Assembly (NCBI GenBank): GCA_902517865.1
Contig: CABYDT010000002.1
Span: forward strand, 110,998 to 174,997
Direction of reading: 5' to 3'
Length of the DNA stretch: 64,000 nt
Source: an uncultured Pelagibacteraceae bacterium
GTDB taxonomy: Bacteria; Pseudomonadota; Alphaproteobacteria; Pelagibacterales; Pelagibacteraceae
Position 1 is the first letter of the stretch; every line of letters starts with the position of its first letter. The notes below the pieces were generated by a model. The model did no database searches. It was not told the origin of the DNA and saw nothing but the letters and a program-made list of their open reading frames with translations. Below are positions 7,369-15,513 of the stretch, piece by piece. The position numbers and the translations under genes are program-made.

Positions 7369-9143
7369 ATTATATTCTCCTTATCTTTTTCTTTTTGTTT
7401 GTTTTGTATTTTGTAAAATTGTGATTTGGATATTGAGTGTTCTTCATGTTTCTTCATATCTTCAGTCCAGGAAGTATGACCCTCGTCTATCCAATACTGA
7501 TACGCTAATTCTTTCTTTGGTTTTGCTTTCTCTATTTCATAGTACGTCCACTCCGCATTATCTTCGCTAATACATGCAACGTAGTCTTTCTTATATTTTG
7601 CTATTGCTTTACCTCTCAACTTCTCAACTGTAACAACCATCAAATGAACACGGCTCAAGGTGCACTGATCCTCTTCATTCTTTTCCGGTCTTCTCATTCT
7701 AATACTGCAATTAATCGGTCGCTCTTTCATATTAGAACCTGATGAGGTTCCAGTAGATTTAGTTTCGTGATGGAGGAAGATAATTGTATATCCATCACTT
7801 CGTAAATTAATTAACCATTGCATAAACGGTTTAACCTGAGCACCTTCTTTTTCATCAAGGGACGTTAAGTAAGTTAAGTTATCGAGTATGATAACGGGTT
7901 TATCATTCCAACGTTCTTCTATTTGTTTAATGTTAGCCTCAAGTCTTTTTTGACCTGACTCAAAGTTAAGTGGATCAATACCACCGTTCATTTGCAAACC
8001 TAACGTTATTAATTTTATTCTATCTGTATCGATAACGATTTTGCGATCTGAATAACTGGAAATAAATTCACACATACGTTCTTGTAAATCTGTTTCAGTC
8101 ATCTCGCCGTCCACTATTAAAACTGGAGTTTTAGATTTGTTATGATTTTGGTATTTTAAGAAATCCAGGCCACTTGCTATGGATAACGTTAAACCCGCAG
8201 TAAATAAGGTCTTTCCAACGCCTGTCTTGCCATATATCTGTGTGATGCTGCCTTTCTCAATTATTGGATATAATAGATATTCTTTTGGTGGAAATTCCTT
8301 TGCTATGAAATCAGTTAACGACAAAGCAGTGTATGGATCAACCTTATCAACCTTAACTTCGTTAATATAATTAAATATATTTCCAACGATACTTTTATCT
8401 ACATTAATAAATGATCCTAGTTCAGTTATTCCATATGTAGGTTTTTTATTATCGTAACCTTGTTTGATACGTTTAACTTTATCTTTCCTGTTTTTTATTT
8501 CTCCATCATTATTGTCGATGCATAGACGTTCAATAAAGTCTTCCATTTCATCAATACTTAATTTGGAATGACGAACCAAGCAGCCAGCAACACGCATAAT
8601 ATAATCGTCTCTTTGACCTGCACCACTTTCAGGATAGTATTTTGATAGATACGTTAATGCACCAATCTTACCGACATTAAACAACAATGATTTATATTCG
8701 TTTTCATCATTTAATTTATATGGTTCAACGTCTTTAATAACTTTCCTACTATCAGCCAGGAACACGCTTTGAGTATTATGCAATACTTCAATTATCTTTT
8801 TACCTTTACCTGGTGACCTATCTGCCTTGAATGCAAATAACTTTGTGTCTCCATCGTAAGAGTAAAATTGCTGATAACCCTTAACTGTTTTTATAGTTAA
8901 CGTATTATTCGGCAGCAAGCTGCGAAAGTTCCAAGCAGCAGCGTCATCGTAATCTACCGCAATGATATTAGATTCTTTGTGCATGATTCCTGCAGCACGG
9001 GCCACGGCAAAATCATCATCTGTCCAATCAACGCCTTTCCAATGACCATTCTTTTCATGTGGTTTTTTTGTATCAGGATTAACCGGTACGAATTTAAGAT
9101 TATACGTTTTATATTTATTTATTTGTTCGAGAAGATTATTCAT
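7365..9143 (-). CDS. Primase/polymerase-like plus RepA-type helicase replication protein
   Basis: 592 residues from the ATG at 9141-9143, chosen because GAGGAG lies 7-8 bp upstream. An in-frame TTG five codons earlier is less likely. The N-terminal 200 residues resemble a bifunctional prim-pol domain with an acidic VDYDD site (63-67). The C-terminal half is a RecA/RepA-like ATPase: Walker A GKTGVGKT (305-312), VDGEM (344-348), Walker B VIILDN (417-422) and LHHETK (457-462). Fused primase-helicases of this kind start replication of plasmids, phages and satellites at their own origin. The start overlaps the upstream small ORF by 8 bp. It is the largest gene of the element and appears intact. 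Confidence 0.85.
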   Translation of the reverse strand: MNNLLEQINKYKTYNLKFVPVNPDTKKPHEKNGHWKGVDWTDDDFAVARAAGIMHKESNIIAVDYDDAAAWNFRSLLPNNTLTIKTVKGYQQFYSYDGDTKLFAFKADRSPGKGKKIIEVLHNTQSVFLADSRKVIKDVEPYKLNDENEYKSLLFNVGKIGALTYLSKYYPESGAGQRDDYIMRVAGCLVRHSKLSIDEMEDFIERLCIDNNDGEIKNRKDKVKRIKQGYDNKKPTYGITELGSFINVDKSIVGNIFNYINEVKVDKVDPYTALSLTDFIAKEFPPKEYLLYPIIEKGSITQIYGKTGVGKTLFTAGLTLSIASGLDFLKYQNHNKSKTPVLIVDGEMTETDLQERMCEFISSYSDRKIVIDTDRIKLITLGLQMNGGIDPLNFESGQKRLEANIKQIEERWNDKPVIILDNLTYLTSLDEKEGAQVKPFMQWLINLRSDGYTIIFLHHETKSTGTSSGSNMKERPINCSIRMRRPEKNEEDQCTLSRVHLMVVTVEKLRGKAIAKYKKDYVACISEDNAEWTYYEIEKAKPKKELAYQYWIDEGHTSWTEDMKKHEEHSISKSQFYKIQNKQKEKDKENII

Positions 9144-9333
9144 CTGAATTCTCCTCAACTTCTTTTTCTAATTTTATTGTACTTTTAATTAGTCTTTCTT
9201 TGGTGTAGCCAGGCGCAACTGCTTGCATCATAGCCAGTGTTTGATCTTCGTCAAACATACCAAACGCAAGTGCTCTAGTGCCATGGGTTGGTATATCGGG
9301 TTTGATTAATACGTTGTAGTATCTTTTTGTCAT
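9136..9333 (-). CDS. Small unknown protein leading the element operon
   Basis: 65 residues from the ATG at 9331-9333, which has AGGAGA at good spacing. A longer version starting with TTG at 9369 would run into a palindrome and lacks such a site. Sequence MTKRYYNVLIKPDIPTHG, then FGMFDEDQTLAMMQAV and a Lys/Glu-rich tail. The length and leading position suggest a regulator or replication accessory factor, but no helix-turn-helix or other motif is recognisable. It overlaps the primase/helicase start, so the two are translationally coupled. Confidence 0.6.
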   Translation of the reverse strand: MTKRYYNVLIKPDIPTHGTRALAFGMFDEDQTLAMMQAVAPGYTKERLIKSTIKLEKEVEENSDE

Positions 9334-9359
9334 TAGTTTTCTCCTAAAATTAAATTTAA

Positions 9360-9426
9360 GAGCGGGCAATAAAGGTGGGTATTATGTTGTTAACTCATAT
9401 ATGGACGCCACGAATAACACCCGCTC
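9360..9426. repeat. Imperfect palindrome upstream of element operon
   Basis: GAGCGGG at 9360-9366 pairs with CCCGCTC at 9420-9426. Inside it, GGGTATTAT (about 9377-9385) pairs with ATAACACCC (9414-9422) with one mismatch as an alternative arm. It sits directly in front of the first operon gene, where an operator or origin hairpin would act. Confidence 0.5.
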
Positions 9427-9740
9427 AATGAGATACTTACTAATGATGTAATGAGATATAACAGTTAACAGACCGTTTTACAAATTTATCATTATTAAAT
9501 ATCTGATTTTATTTTTGAGGAGTGTCTGTTCTGACCTCGCATGGTTTTGAGTTCCAAGAAACTTGATTCAGTTTTAATCTTTTTTGATTTGTTTTGCAAG
9601 TGAACTCACTAATTTATTTTCAGAGTGATATGTCGAACAGTGTGCGCTAAGTCACTGTTTATTTATGTTTCTTGTTTCATGGCACAAGCAGCAAGGTGCA
9701 CGGATCAGTGATTTAACAGGCCCTCTTTGGCAGCATTTTG

Positions 9741-9783
9741 AGTCTCATAATATAGAACCCTATATAGATGAGACTATGAGACT
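9741..9783. repeat. AGTCTCAT/ATGAGACT box cluster with hairpin
   Basis: AGTCTCAT (9741-9748) faces two tandem ATGAGACT copies (9768-9775 and 9776-9783), with TATAG/CTATA inner arms around AACC. Further GTCTCAT (9807-9813) and TTGAGACC (9832-9839) follow toward the integrase stop. It could be the integrase terminator or a repressor/origin iteron cluster. Confidence 0.5.
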
Positions 9784-9825
9784 ATATATATAATTAAAGT
9801 CTTACCGTCTCATTTACGTAGGTAT

Positions 9826-10812
9826 TTACTTTTGAGACCTCAATTTATTAGACAAATGTTTAGCTGATATGTTTGCATATTTTTTAACCATCTCAGCTGA
9901 TGACCACCCACCCTGTGCCATTAGTTCAACTGTACTCCAACCAGACTCAGCCAGGAATGTAGCCCCTGAATGTCGAATATCATGAAATCGAAAGTTACTA
10001 ATATTGGCCCTTTTAACTGCCCTTCTAAATTCCTTATCAATTATAGATATGGATATTTTAGGGAATATGCTGCCATCAATATTTCTAGGTAGATTTCTAA
10101 TTATCTCACAAGCTCTAACAGATAAACCAATACGTCTCTTTTTATTATTCTTAGTTACCATTAGCTGCGCTGTACCATCATTTAAATTACAGTCATTTAT
10201 AGATAAGTTAAGAACCTCACCTCTTCTGCATATAGTTTCAAATGCAAGTTCAACAATATACTTTAAATAGTACAAACTACTTTTTGAACATTCATGCAGT
10301 AATCTTTTATATTCATCTGCTGTAAGTACCCTGTCTCTATGTTCTGGGTCTCTAGGTAATGATACAAGTTTAACTGGGTTGTTATTGATTGGAATACCCA
10401 ACTCACGTTGTCCAATATTAAATACTCTACCAAGTAGCAGCAACTTCTTGCGTACAGTGGCAGGTGCATTATCTTTTGCTAATTCATTTTTTAATTTAGC
10501 AATCTTAACTGGTGTTATTTGTGCTAGTGGTAGCTTAGCAATATCCAATCGACACATTGAGTCTATTTCATAAGTAAAGTTCTTTAGACGTCTAGAACTA
10601 TCCTTAGTGTGATCGTAGTATAACTTGAGTAAATCTCTCAAGGTAATAGAAAACAATTTATCTCTATCTTGATATGATCCAGTCTCTAACTCAGTTAACG
10701 TTTTATGCCCCCAGGCGATGGCGCTGCTTTTTTTATGAAACGACTTTTGTAAACGGCTGCCTTTGTATCTCAAGCAACATTGATACAGGTTACCTCTTTT
10801 TCTAACATACAT
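9826..10812 (-). CDS. Tyrosine recombinase integrase
   Basis: 328 residues from the ATG at 10810-10812, which has AAAGGAAAAAG upstream. An in-frame upstream ATG at 10839 would overlap the repeat sites and lacks one. The N-terminus resembles the AP2-like arm-binding domain, followed by a SAM-like core-binding part (55-140). Catalytic residues: Arg in CRRGE (196/197), Lys221, HDIRH (277-281, His and second Arg), Trp303 in GGWS replacing the usual His, and nucleophile Tyr312 in KKYANIS. It integrates and excises the element at the tRNA-Ser site. It lies 117 bp from the distal att copy, the usual position. All active-site residues are present, so it is probably functional. Confidence 0.92.
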   Translation of the reverse strand: MYVRKRGNLYQCCLRYKGSRLQKSFHKKSSAIAWGHKTLTELETGSYQDRDKLFSITLRDLLKLYYDHTKDSSRRLKNFTYEIDSMCRLDIAKLPLAQITPVKIAKLKNELAKDNAPATVRKKLLLLGRVFNIGQRELGIPINNNPVKLVSLPRDPEHRDRVLTADEYKRLLHECSKSSLYYLKYIVELAFETICRRGEVLNLSINDCNLNDGTAQLMVTKNNKKRRIGLSVRACEIIRNLPRNIDGSIFPKISISIIDKEFRRAVKRANISNFRFHDIRHSGATFLAESGWSTVELMAQGGWSSAEMVKKYANISAKHLSNKLRSQK

Positions 10813-10828
10813 AACTTTTTCCTTTCTA

Positions 10829-10872
10829 TTGACGCCCACACGACGTCCAGCTGTATTGTTAGAATGTTAATG
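10829..10872. promoter_or_regulatory. Candidate integrase arm-type / recombination sites, right end
   Basis: GACGCCCA (10831-10838) and GACGTCCA (10842-10849) repeat a unit found at the left end (5723-5730). CTGTATTGTTAGAATGTTAA (10851-10870) is an approximate inverted copy of 5658-5674. Both lie 50-100 bp inside the att repeats, as arm-type integrase or excisionase sites do. They also overlap the integrase promoter, so autoregulation is possible. Confidence 0.4.
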
Positions 10873-10929
10873 TTTGATAAAAGCTAGAAAAGACGGGACA
10901 AAAACGACAGAACACTTTGCAGGTTTCTC

Positions 10930-10978
10930 CACTTTCCAAGCGTGCGCCTTAAACCACTCGGCCATCTCTCCATCATCT
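10930..10978. repeat. att repeat copy 2 (distal tRNA-Ser 5'-half remnant)
   Basis: 49-bp partner of 5561-5609 with two mismatches. It contains only the 5' half of a tRNA-Ser up to the anticodon loop, so it is not a functional tRNA. The TGA stop of the adjacent glycosyltransferase-like gene (10973-10975) falls inside it. The original chromosome therefore had that gene immediately upstream of the tRNA. Confidence 0.9.
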
Positions 10979-11866
10979 AAATAACCTCAATATTGATCTA
11001 AAATAAAATTTAGTTTTAAGTGCTAAAATTTTACTTTTGCTTTCTCCCTTATATTCTGAAATACTTTTACTAAACAAGTTATCTTTTTTATATTTGCACA
11101 AATATCTACCAGATAATTTCATTTTTTCTTTTCTATAAAAATAATTATTAGTAGCATGAATAGTAAAACAGCCAGGATGTAAATTGTTCTTTATTTTTGG
11201 AATAACGGTCGCAGTATATCGGTCCATGTTTAGTCCATGCCAACCAGTAGCAGACATTTCAGTAATTCCATAAAAAGTTCTAAAATTTTTACCTTTCCAT
11301 TTAAATTTCCACCACTTGGTTTTGATGAAATTTTTAAAGTCCTTTTGATCATATATCCAAAGACAATAATATGGAAATCCCACAATAAAATACTTAGTAT
11401 TTTTAAAATCTATATATTCTTTTAGTTTATTCTGTAAGTGAAATGAATAATAATCTTTGATACCCTTTTCTAATACTAGAAAGCCAACATTTAACTTCTG
11501 ATTTTTAAGAACTGAATTATATTTTAACCAATAATTAAAATTGTTTTTATTAAATAAAATATCATACTCTATATACATAAAAAAATTGTATTTATTTTTT
11601 TGCTGCTCCATTACATCTCTAACAGCCCAAGTTAAATAGCCTTTGCTAAGTTGATCTTTAGACAAGTTATGATGAACTAATTTACAATTTAATTTTTTAT
11701 TTTTAAGAAAAGAGTCATGACAATGCACATAGATATCTTTTTTGATTGGTAATGTTTGAAGTGAATTTAGACTTTTCTTTAAAAAAAATAATTTTGTTTT
11801 ATTAAGTGGCTTAATTTTTTCGTCAGGTTTCTCATTAAAAAAGGGAATGTGAATAGAAATTTTCAT
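10973..11866 (-). CDS. Putative glycosyltransferase-like protein of the polysaccharide region
   Basis: 297 residues starting MKISIHIPFFNEKPD, with strands typical of a GT-A fold. It has an acidic FFMYIEYDILF segment (about residue 100) that could bind metal-nucleotide, and a GITEMSATGWHGLNMDRY block near residue 210. No well-known family is recognised, so the call rests on the N-terminal pattern and on neighbours. It is divergent from the RmlB-like gene at 11950. Its last codons run into the att repeat. Before integration of the element its stop codon lay a few bases in front of tRNA-Ser, so the tRNA was probably expressed from DNA within or upstream of this gene. Confidence 0.55.
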   Translation of the reverse strand: MKISIHIPFFNEKPDEKIKPLNKTKLFFLKKSLNSLQTLPIKKDIYVHCHDSFLKNKKLNCKLVHHNLSKDQLSKGYLTWAVRDVMEQQKNKYNFFMYIEYDILFNKNNFNYWLKYNSVLKNQKLNVGFLVLEKGIKDYYSFHLQNKLKEYIDFKNTKYFIVGFPYYCLWIYDQKDFKNFIKTKWWKFKWKGKNFRTFYGITEMSATGWHGLNMDRYTATVIPKIKNNLHPGCFTIHATNNYFYRKEKMKLSGRYLCKYKKDNLFSKSISEYKGESKSKILALKTKFYFRSILRLFR

Positions 11867-11949
11867 TTCGGATCTTATATTATAAATATATAACCAAATA
11901 TATGATTATATTAATTGATAAAATTAGCGAAAAATATTATTAAAAATTG

Positions 11950-12915
11950 ATGAAAATATTTATTACAGGAGGCGCTGGTTTTATTGGGTCACATATATGT
12001 GAAAAACTATATGAGAGTATACCAAAATCAAAACTTTTAATTTTAGATAAATTGACATATGCAGCTAATAAAAGTTTTTTGTCAAAAATTTTAATAGATA
12101 AAAAAAGAGTTAAATTTTTACAGGCCGATATTATAAATAGTAATAAGTATACAAATCTCATAAAAAATTTTGATTTGGCAATAAACGTTGCTGCCGAAAG
12201 TCATGTGGATAGATCTTTTACAAACTCAACATTATTTACAAAGACAAATACTTTTGGAGCGCATATTTTTTTTCAAAATTGTTTAAACGCAAAAGTTAAA
12301 AAAATTATTCATGTAAGTACAGATGAAGTTTACGGTGAAAAATTATCCGGAAGTTTTAAGGAAAATGATAAACTGAATCCAACAAATCCTTACTCTGCTT
12401 CCAAAGCGGCTGCAGAAATAATAATAAATTCTTACAAGTATCACCTTAAATCAAATATTTTAATTGTTCGAGGAAATAACATTTTTGGCAATCGACAATA
12501 CCCCGAAAAGTTAATTCCTTCGTGTATTTATAACGTATTAAAAAACAAGCCAATTAAACTTCATGGAAATGGTAAAAATATAAGGTGTTACTTGTCTGTT
12601 TATGATTTTGCTGATGCGATTTATTTACTAATTAAAAAAAATAAGATTGGAACCTACAATATTGGTAATAATAAATATTTTAAAAATATAGAAATTGCAA
12701 AGTTAATTTGTAAAGCTTTAAATGTTAACCCAAGAAAATACATTAAATTTGTCAAAGATAGGCCCTTTAATGACAAAAGATATTCCATTAATATTTCTAA
12801 AATAAAAAGTATAGGTTGGAAACCTAAAAGAGATTTAAGAAATGAGATAGAAAATATTATTAGTTGGTATTCAAAAAATTATAAAATCTTCAAGCTTAAG
12901 ATATCCAATCTTTAA
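11950..12915 (+). CDS. dTDP-glucose 4,6-dehydratase-like SDR (second copy)
   Basis: 321 residues from the ATG at 11950 (a TTG one codon earlier is less likely). It has GGAGFIGSH (7-15), AAESHVDRS (81-89), the catalytic STDEVYG (123-129), YSASK (148-152) and a GNNIFGNRQYPEKLIP block (175-190). It is the same fold and catalytic set as the protein at 3950, but shorter at the C-terminus. It should dehydrate or epimerise a nucleotide sugar for the glycan. The 3' end overlaps the convergent GT17 gene by 20 bp. Substrate uncertain. Confidence 0.8.
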   Translation: MKIFITGGAGFIGSHICEKLYESIPKSKLLILDKLTYAANKSFLSKILIDKKRVKFLQADIINSNKYTNLIKNFDLAINVAAESHVDRSFTNSTLFTKTNTFGAHIFFQNCLNAKVKKIIHVSTDEVYGEKLSGSFKENDKLNPTNPYSASKAAAEIIINSYKYHLKSNILIVRGNNIFGNRQYPEKLIPSCIYNVLKNKPIKLHGNGKNIRCYLSVYDFADAIYLLIKKNKIGTYNIGNNKYFKNIEIAKLICKALNVNPRKYIKFVKDRPFNDKRYSINISKIKSIGWKPKRDLRNEIENIISWYSKNYKIFKLKISNL

Positions 12916-13708
12916 ATATATTTTTATTATGTAAAATATACTCTGGTAAATATGTATTGTTCATTGGAATTTTTTTAAATTTCTTGTCCCTCTCATATAA
13001 ATCTTCAAGATTATTAATTTTATTCTTTATTTGCTCAATATTTTTATATTTATCTAAATTAAATTCTTGATGAGGAGATGAACTAATTTTATTAGCTATT
13101 TCCTCAGCAGTCATCAAATAGGAAAAATGCCAACCGCCTTGATCAATCTTAAAACTTTTTTTAAATTTATCAAAACGCCAAAACGGTAAAAAAGAATTTT
13201 TAAGAACAACGCTTCGTAATTTCTTGAAACTTTTCAAATTTTTCTTTAATATAACTCTACTTCCTTCCCAGTGATTTTCATATGAAGTAAGAATATTTAA
13301 TCTATAATAATATAAATATTGTAAAAATATTCCTACATATCCATCCTTTAATTTATTTTTATAATGTTCACTAAAACATGATAGGTTAGGAATTTCATCA
13401 GCATCGGAAAAAATTATAATATCATTGTCATTTGCTTTTGATAGTCCTTTTAATAGAAAATCTCTTTGGTAATCTTGTCTCTGCCAACCTGAAAAATTTT
13501 TAGGAAAATTATCTAATTTAAGATATATTATTTTATTTTTGAATTCCTCAACTGCATCAATATCAAATTTATAATTTTTTCTCCTCCCCATATGATCTTC
13601 TCCGGACTCACATATAACAAAGAAATCAACGTAGTTATTTAAGGTATTTAACCTTATTTTAGTAAGCAAATTTTCATTATTAAAAATAAAACAATCAAAT
13701 ATTTTCAT
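12896..13708 (-). CDS. Glycosyltransferase family 17-like protein
   Basis: 270 residues beginning [15 protein letters not shown]. It has the GT17 features WQRQDYQRD (about 84-92), IIFSDADEIP (about 108-117, the D-x-D site) and GGWHFSYL followed by KISSSPHQEF (about 192-217). GT17 includes beta-1,4-N-acetylglucosaminyltransferases (eukaryotic MGAT3). Bacterial members sit in surface-glycan clusters and their substrates are largely unknown. Its start overlaps the lepA stop by one base (TAATG), so it is carried at the end of the lepA transcript. That is an odd neighbour and suggests insertion of cluster genes against a core operon. Confidence 0.8.
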   Translation of the reverse strand: MKIFDCFIFNNENLLTKIRLNTLNNYVDFFVICESGEDHMGRRKNYKFDIDAVEEFKNKIIYLKLDNFPKNFSGWQRQDYQRDFLLKGLSKANDNDIIIFSDADEIPNLSCFSEHYKNKLKDGYVGIFLQYLYYYRLNILTSYENHWEGSRVILKKNLKSFKKLRSVVLKNSFLPFWRFDKFKKSFKIDQGGWHFSYLMTAEEIANKISSSPHQEFNLDKYKNIEQIKNKINNLEDLYERDKKFKKIPMNNTYLPEYILHNKNIFKDWIS

Positions 13709-15513
13709 TAACTATCTTTATTGATTTTTAACACGCCAATAAAAGCTTCCTGGGGAATTTCAACACTTCCAAATTGCTTCATTCTAGCTTTACCTTTTTT
13801 TTGTTTATCTAAAAGCTTTCTTTTTCTGTCTCTGGCACCCCCACCATGAATTTTGGTAAGTACATCTTTTTTATAGCCTTTTATAGTTTCCCTAGCTACA
13901 ATTTTTCCTCCAAGAGCGGCTTGAATTGGTATTTGAAATTGATGTCTTGGTATTAAATCTTTTAATTTTTCACAAACTAATCGACCTTGTTTTGCTGCAA
14001 AATCTTTATGAATAATCATAGACAAGGCATCTACTGGTTCTGAATTAACTAGTATACTTAACTTTGTTAAATTTCCTGGTTGATAACCTAAAAGTTCATA
14101 ATCAAAACTGGCATAACCGCTTGATATTGATTTAATCCTGTCGTAAAAATCAAAAACAACTTCATTTAAAGGCATTTCATATTTTAATACCGCGCGCGAT
14201 CCTGAGTAGCTTAAGTTTTTTTGAATACCTCTTTTTTCTTCACATAGCTTTATTATCGAGCCTAAATACTCGTCCGGGGTAATCAATGTTGCACTAATCC
14301 AAGGTTCATTTATCTCTTTTATTAAATTTGGTTCAGGCATATTGGAAGGATTTTGTAAATCAATTGTCTCTCCGTCATTTTTTTCTAGTTTGTAAACTAC
14401 TCCAGGTGTAGTTGTGATTAAATTAATACCATACTCTCTGCTTAATCTTTGTACTACAATTTCAAGATGTAATAAGCCCAAAAACCCACATCTAAATCCC
14501 AATCCTAATGCTGAAGAATTTTCAGGTTCATAAGAGATAGATGAGTCATTTAGTTTTAATTTTGCGATACTATCCTTTAATAAACTATATTCAGAACTAT
14601 CTACCGGAAACAAACCACAAAATACAACAGGTTTACTAGGCTTAAATCCAGGTAACGGCTTATCAGTTGGGAGTTTTGCGTGAGTAATTGTATCTCCAAC
14701 TTTTGTGTCTGAGAGATCTTTAATACCAGTTACTATAAAACCAATTTCACCCGGGCCAATTTCATCACAATCTACAGGCTTTGGTGTAAAAAATCCTACT
14801 TTTTCTACTTGGTATTTTGATCCAGAAGACATCATCATAATTTGATCATTTCTTTTTATTTTACCATCTATCACACGTACTAAAGTAACAACACCAAGGT
14901 AACTATCATACCAACTATCAACTAATAAAGCTGATAATTTATTTTCTAAAATTCCTGAAGGAGATGGAAGTTTATTAATTATAGTAGATAAAATTTTATC
15001 AACACCCTCTCCTGTTTTACCAGATGCTAAGATAGACTCATTAGTATTTATACCAATAACGTCCTCAATTTGCTTTTTTACTCTATCGGGTTCAGATGCA
15101 GGAAGATCAGATTTATTCAAAACAATAATTATTTCGTGATTATTTTCTATAGACTGATAAACATTTGCTAAAGTTTGGGCTTCAACCCCTTGCGTACTAT
15201 CAACAACAAGTATTGAACCCTCACATGCAGCTAATGACCTATTTACTTCGTAACTAAAATCTACATGCCCAGGGGTATCTATAATATTTAAAATATAATT
15301 TTTATTATTTAATTTATATTTTAACCTAACGGTCTGAGCTTTAATTGTAATACCTCTCTCCCTCTCTATTTCCATAGAGTCCAAAACTTGATCTTTCATC
15401 TCTCTGTCTGATAGACCTCCACATAATTGAATTATACGATCTGCCAAAGTTGATTTGCCATGATCAATGTGTGCGATAATTGAAAAATTTCTAATAAGTT
15501 TTATATCTGACAT
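13708..15513 (-). CDS. lepA: Elongation factor 4 (LepA)
   Basis: 601 residues, normal for LepA. GTPase motifs: AHIDHGKST (14-22), the switch-region [17 protein letters not shown] (about 78-85) and NKSD (about 132-135). The LepA-specific C-terminal part ends with [21 protein letters not shown]. It back-translocates or remodels stalled ribosomes and is peripheral to the inner membrane. It overlaps the pheT stop by one base, so it is the tail of the pheT/pheS transcript. Nothing unusual. Confidence 0.97.
   Translation of the reverse strand: MSDIKLIRNFSIIAHIDHGKSTLADRIIQLCGGLSDREMKDQVLDSMEIERERGITIKAQTVRLKYKLNNKNYILNIIDTPGHVDFSYEVNRSLAACEGSILVVDSTQGVEAQTLANVYQSIENNHEIIIVLNKSDLPASEPDRVKKQIEDVIGINTNESILASGKTGEGVDKILSTIINKLPSPSGILENKLSALLVDSWYDSYLGVVTLVRVIDGKIKRNDQIMMMSSGSKYQVEKVGFFTPKPVDCDEIGPGEIGFIVTGIKDLSDTKVGDTITHAKLPTDKPLPGFKPSKPVVFCGLFPVDSSEYSLLKDSIAKLKLNDSSISYEPENSSALGLGFRCGFLGLLHLEIVVQRLSREYGINLITTTPGVVYKLEKNDGETIDLQNPSNMPEPNLIKEINEPWISATLITPDEYLGSIIKLCEEKRGIQKNLSYSGSRAVLKYEMPLNEVVFDFYDRIKSISSGYASFDYELLGYQPGNLTKLSILVNSEPVDALSMIIHKDFAAKQGRLVCEKLKDLIPRHQFQIPIQAALGGKIVARETIKGYKKDVLTKIHGGGARDRKRKLLDKQKKGKARMKQFGSVEIPQEAFIGVLKINKDS

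Larger units (their letters stand above)
9334..9825. other. Non-coding control region of the element (492 bp)
   Basis: Between the operon start and the integrase stop there is no well supported gene. It contains a long imperfect palindrome (9360-9426), repeated GTTAAC-type sites (about 9390 and 9463) and a cluster of AGTCTCAT boxes with a hairpin (9741-9783). A replication origin, the operon promoter and a packaging site would all be expected in such a region. A 42-codon plus-strand ORF (9665-9793) exists but lacks a ribosome binding site. Confidence 0.55.
5561..10978. mobile_element. Integrated phage-satellite-like element in tRNA-Ser
   Basis: About 5.4 kb bounded by 49-bp att repeats. Reading leftward it carries a tyrosine integrase, a 0.5-kb non-coding block, a small ORF, a primase/helicase, two unknown ORFs, a terminase small subunit and a coiled-coil ORF. 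All are on the minus strand. The base composition looks visibly less AT-rich than the neighbours. No capsid, portal, tail, lysis or large terminase gene is present, so it cannot build a virion. Integrase at one end, primase/replicase in the middle and TerS at the other end is the layout of phage-inducible chromosomal islands and marine virion-encapsidated mobile elements, which redirect a helper phage's packaging. Satellite status is inferred from gene content. A decayed prophage is the alternative, but all genes look intact. Confidence 0.8.

Noticed and set aside
5897..9333. Conjugative or plasmid-type element
   Set aside because: No relaxase, mobilisation or partition genes are present. TerS together with integrase and primase fits a phage satellite better.
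9741..9839. CRISPR array from the repeated AGTCTCAT boxes
   Set aside because: Repeats are only 8 bp, irregularly spaced, in both orientations, without spacers of constant length or cas genes.
10930..10978. Second tRNA-Ser gene
   Set aside because: Only the 5' half to the anticodon loop is present. No variable arm, T-arm or acceptor 3' strand follows, so it is an att remnant.
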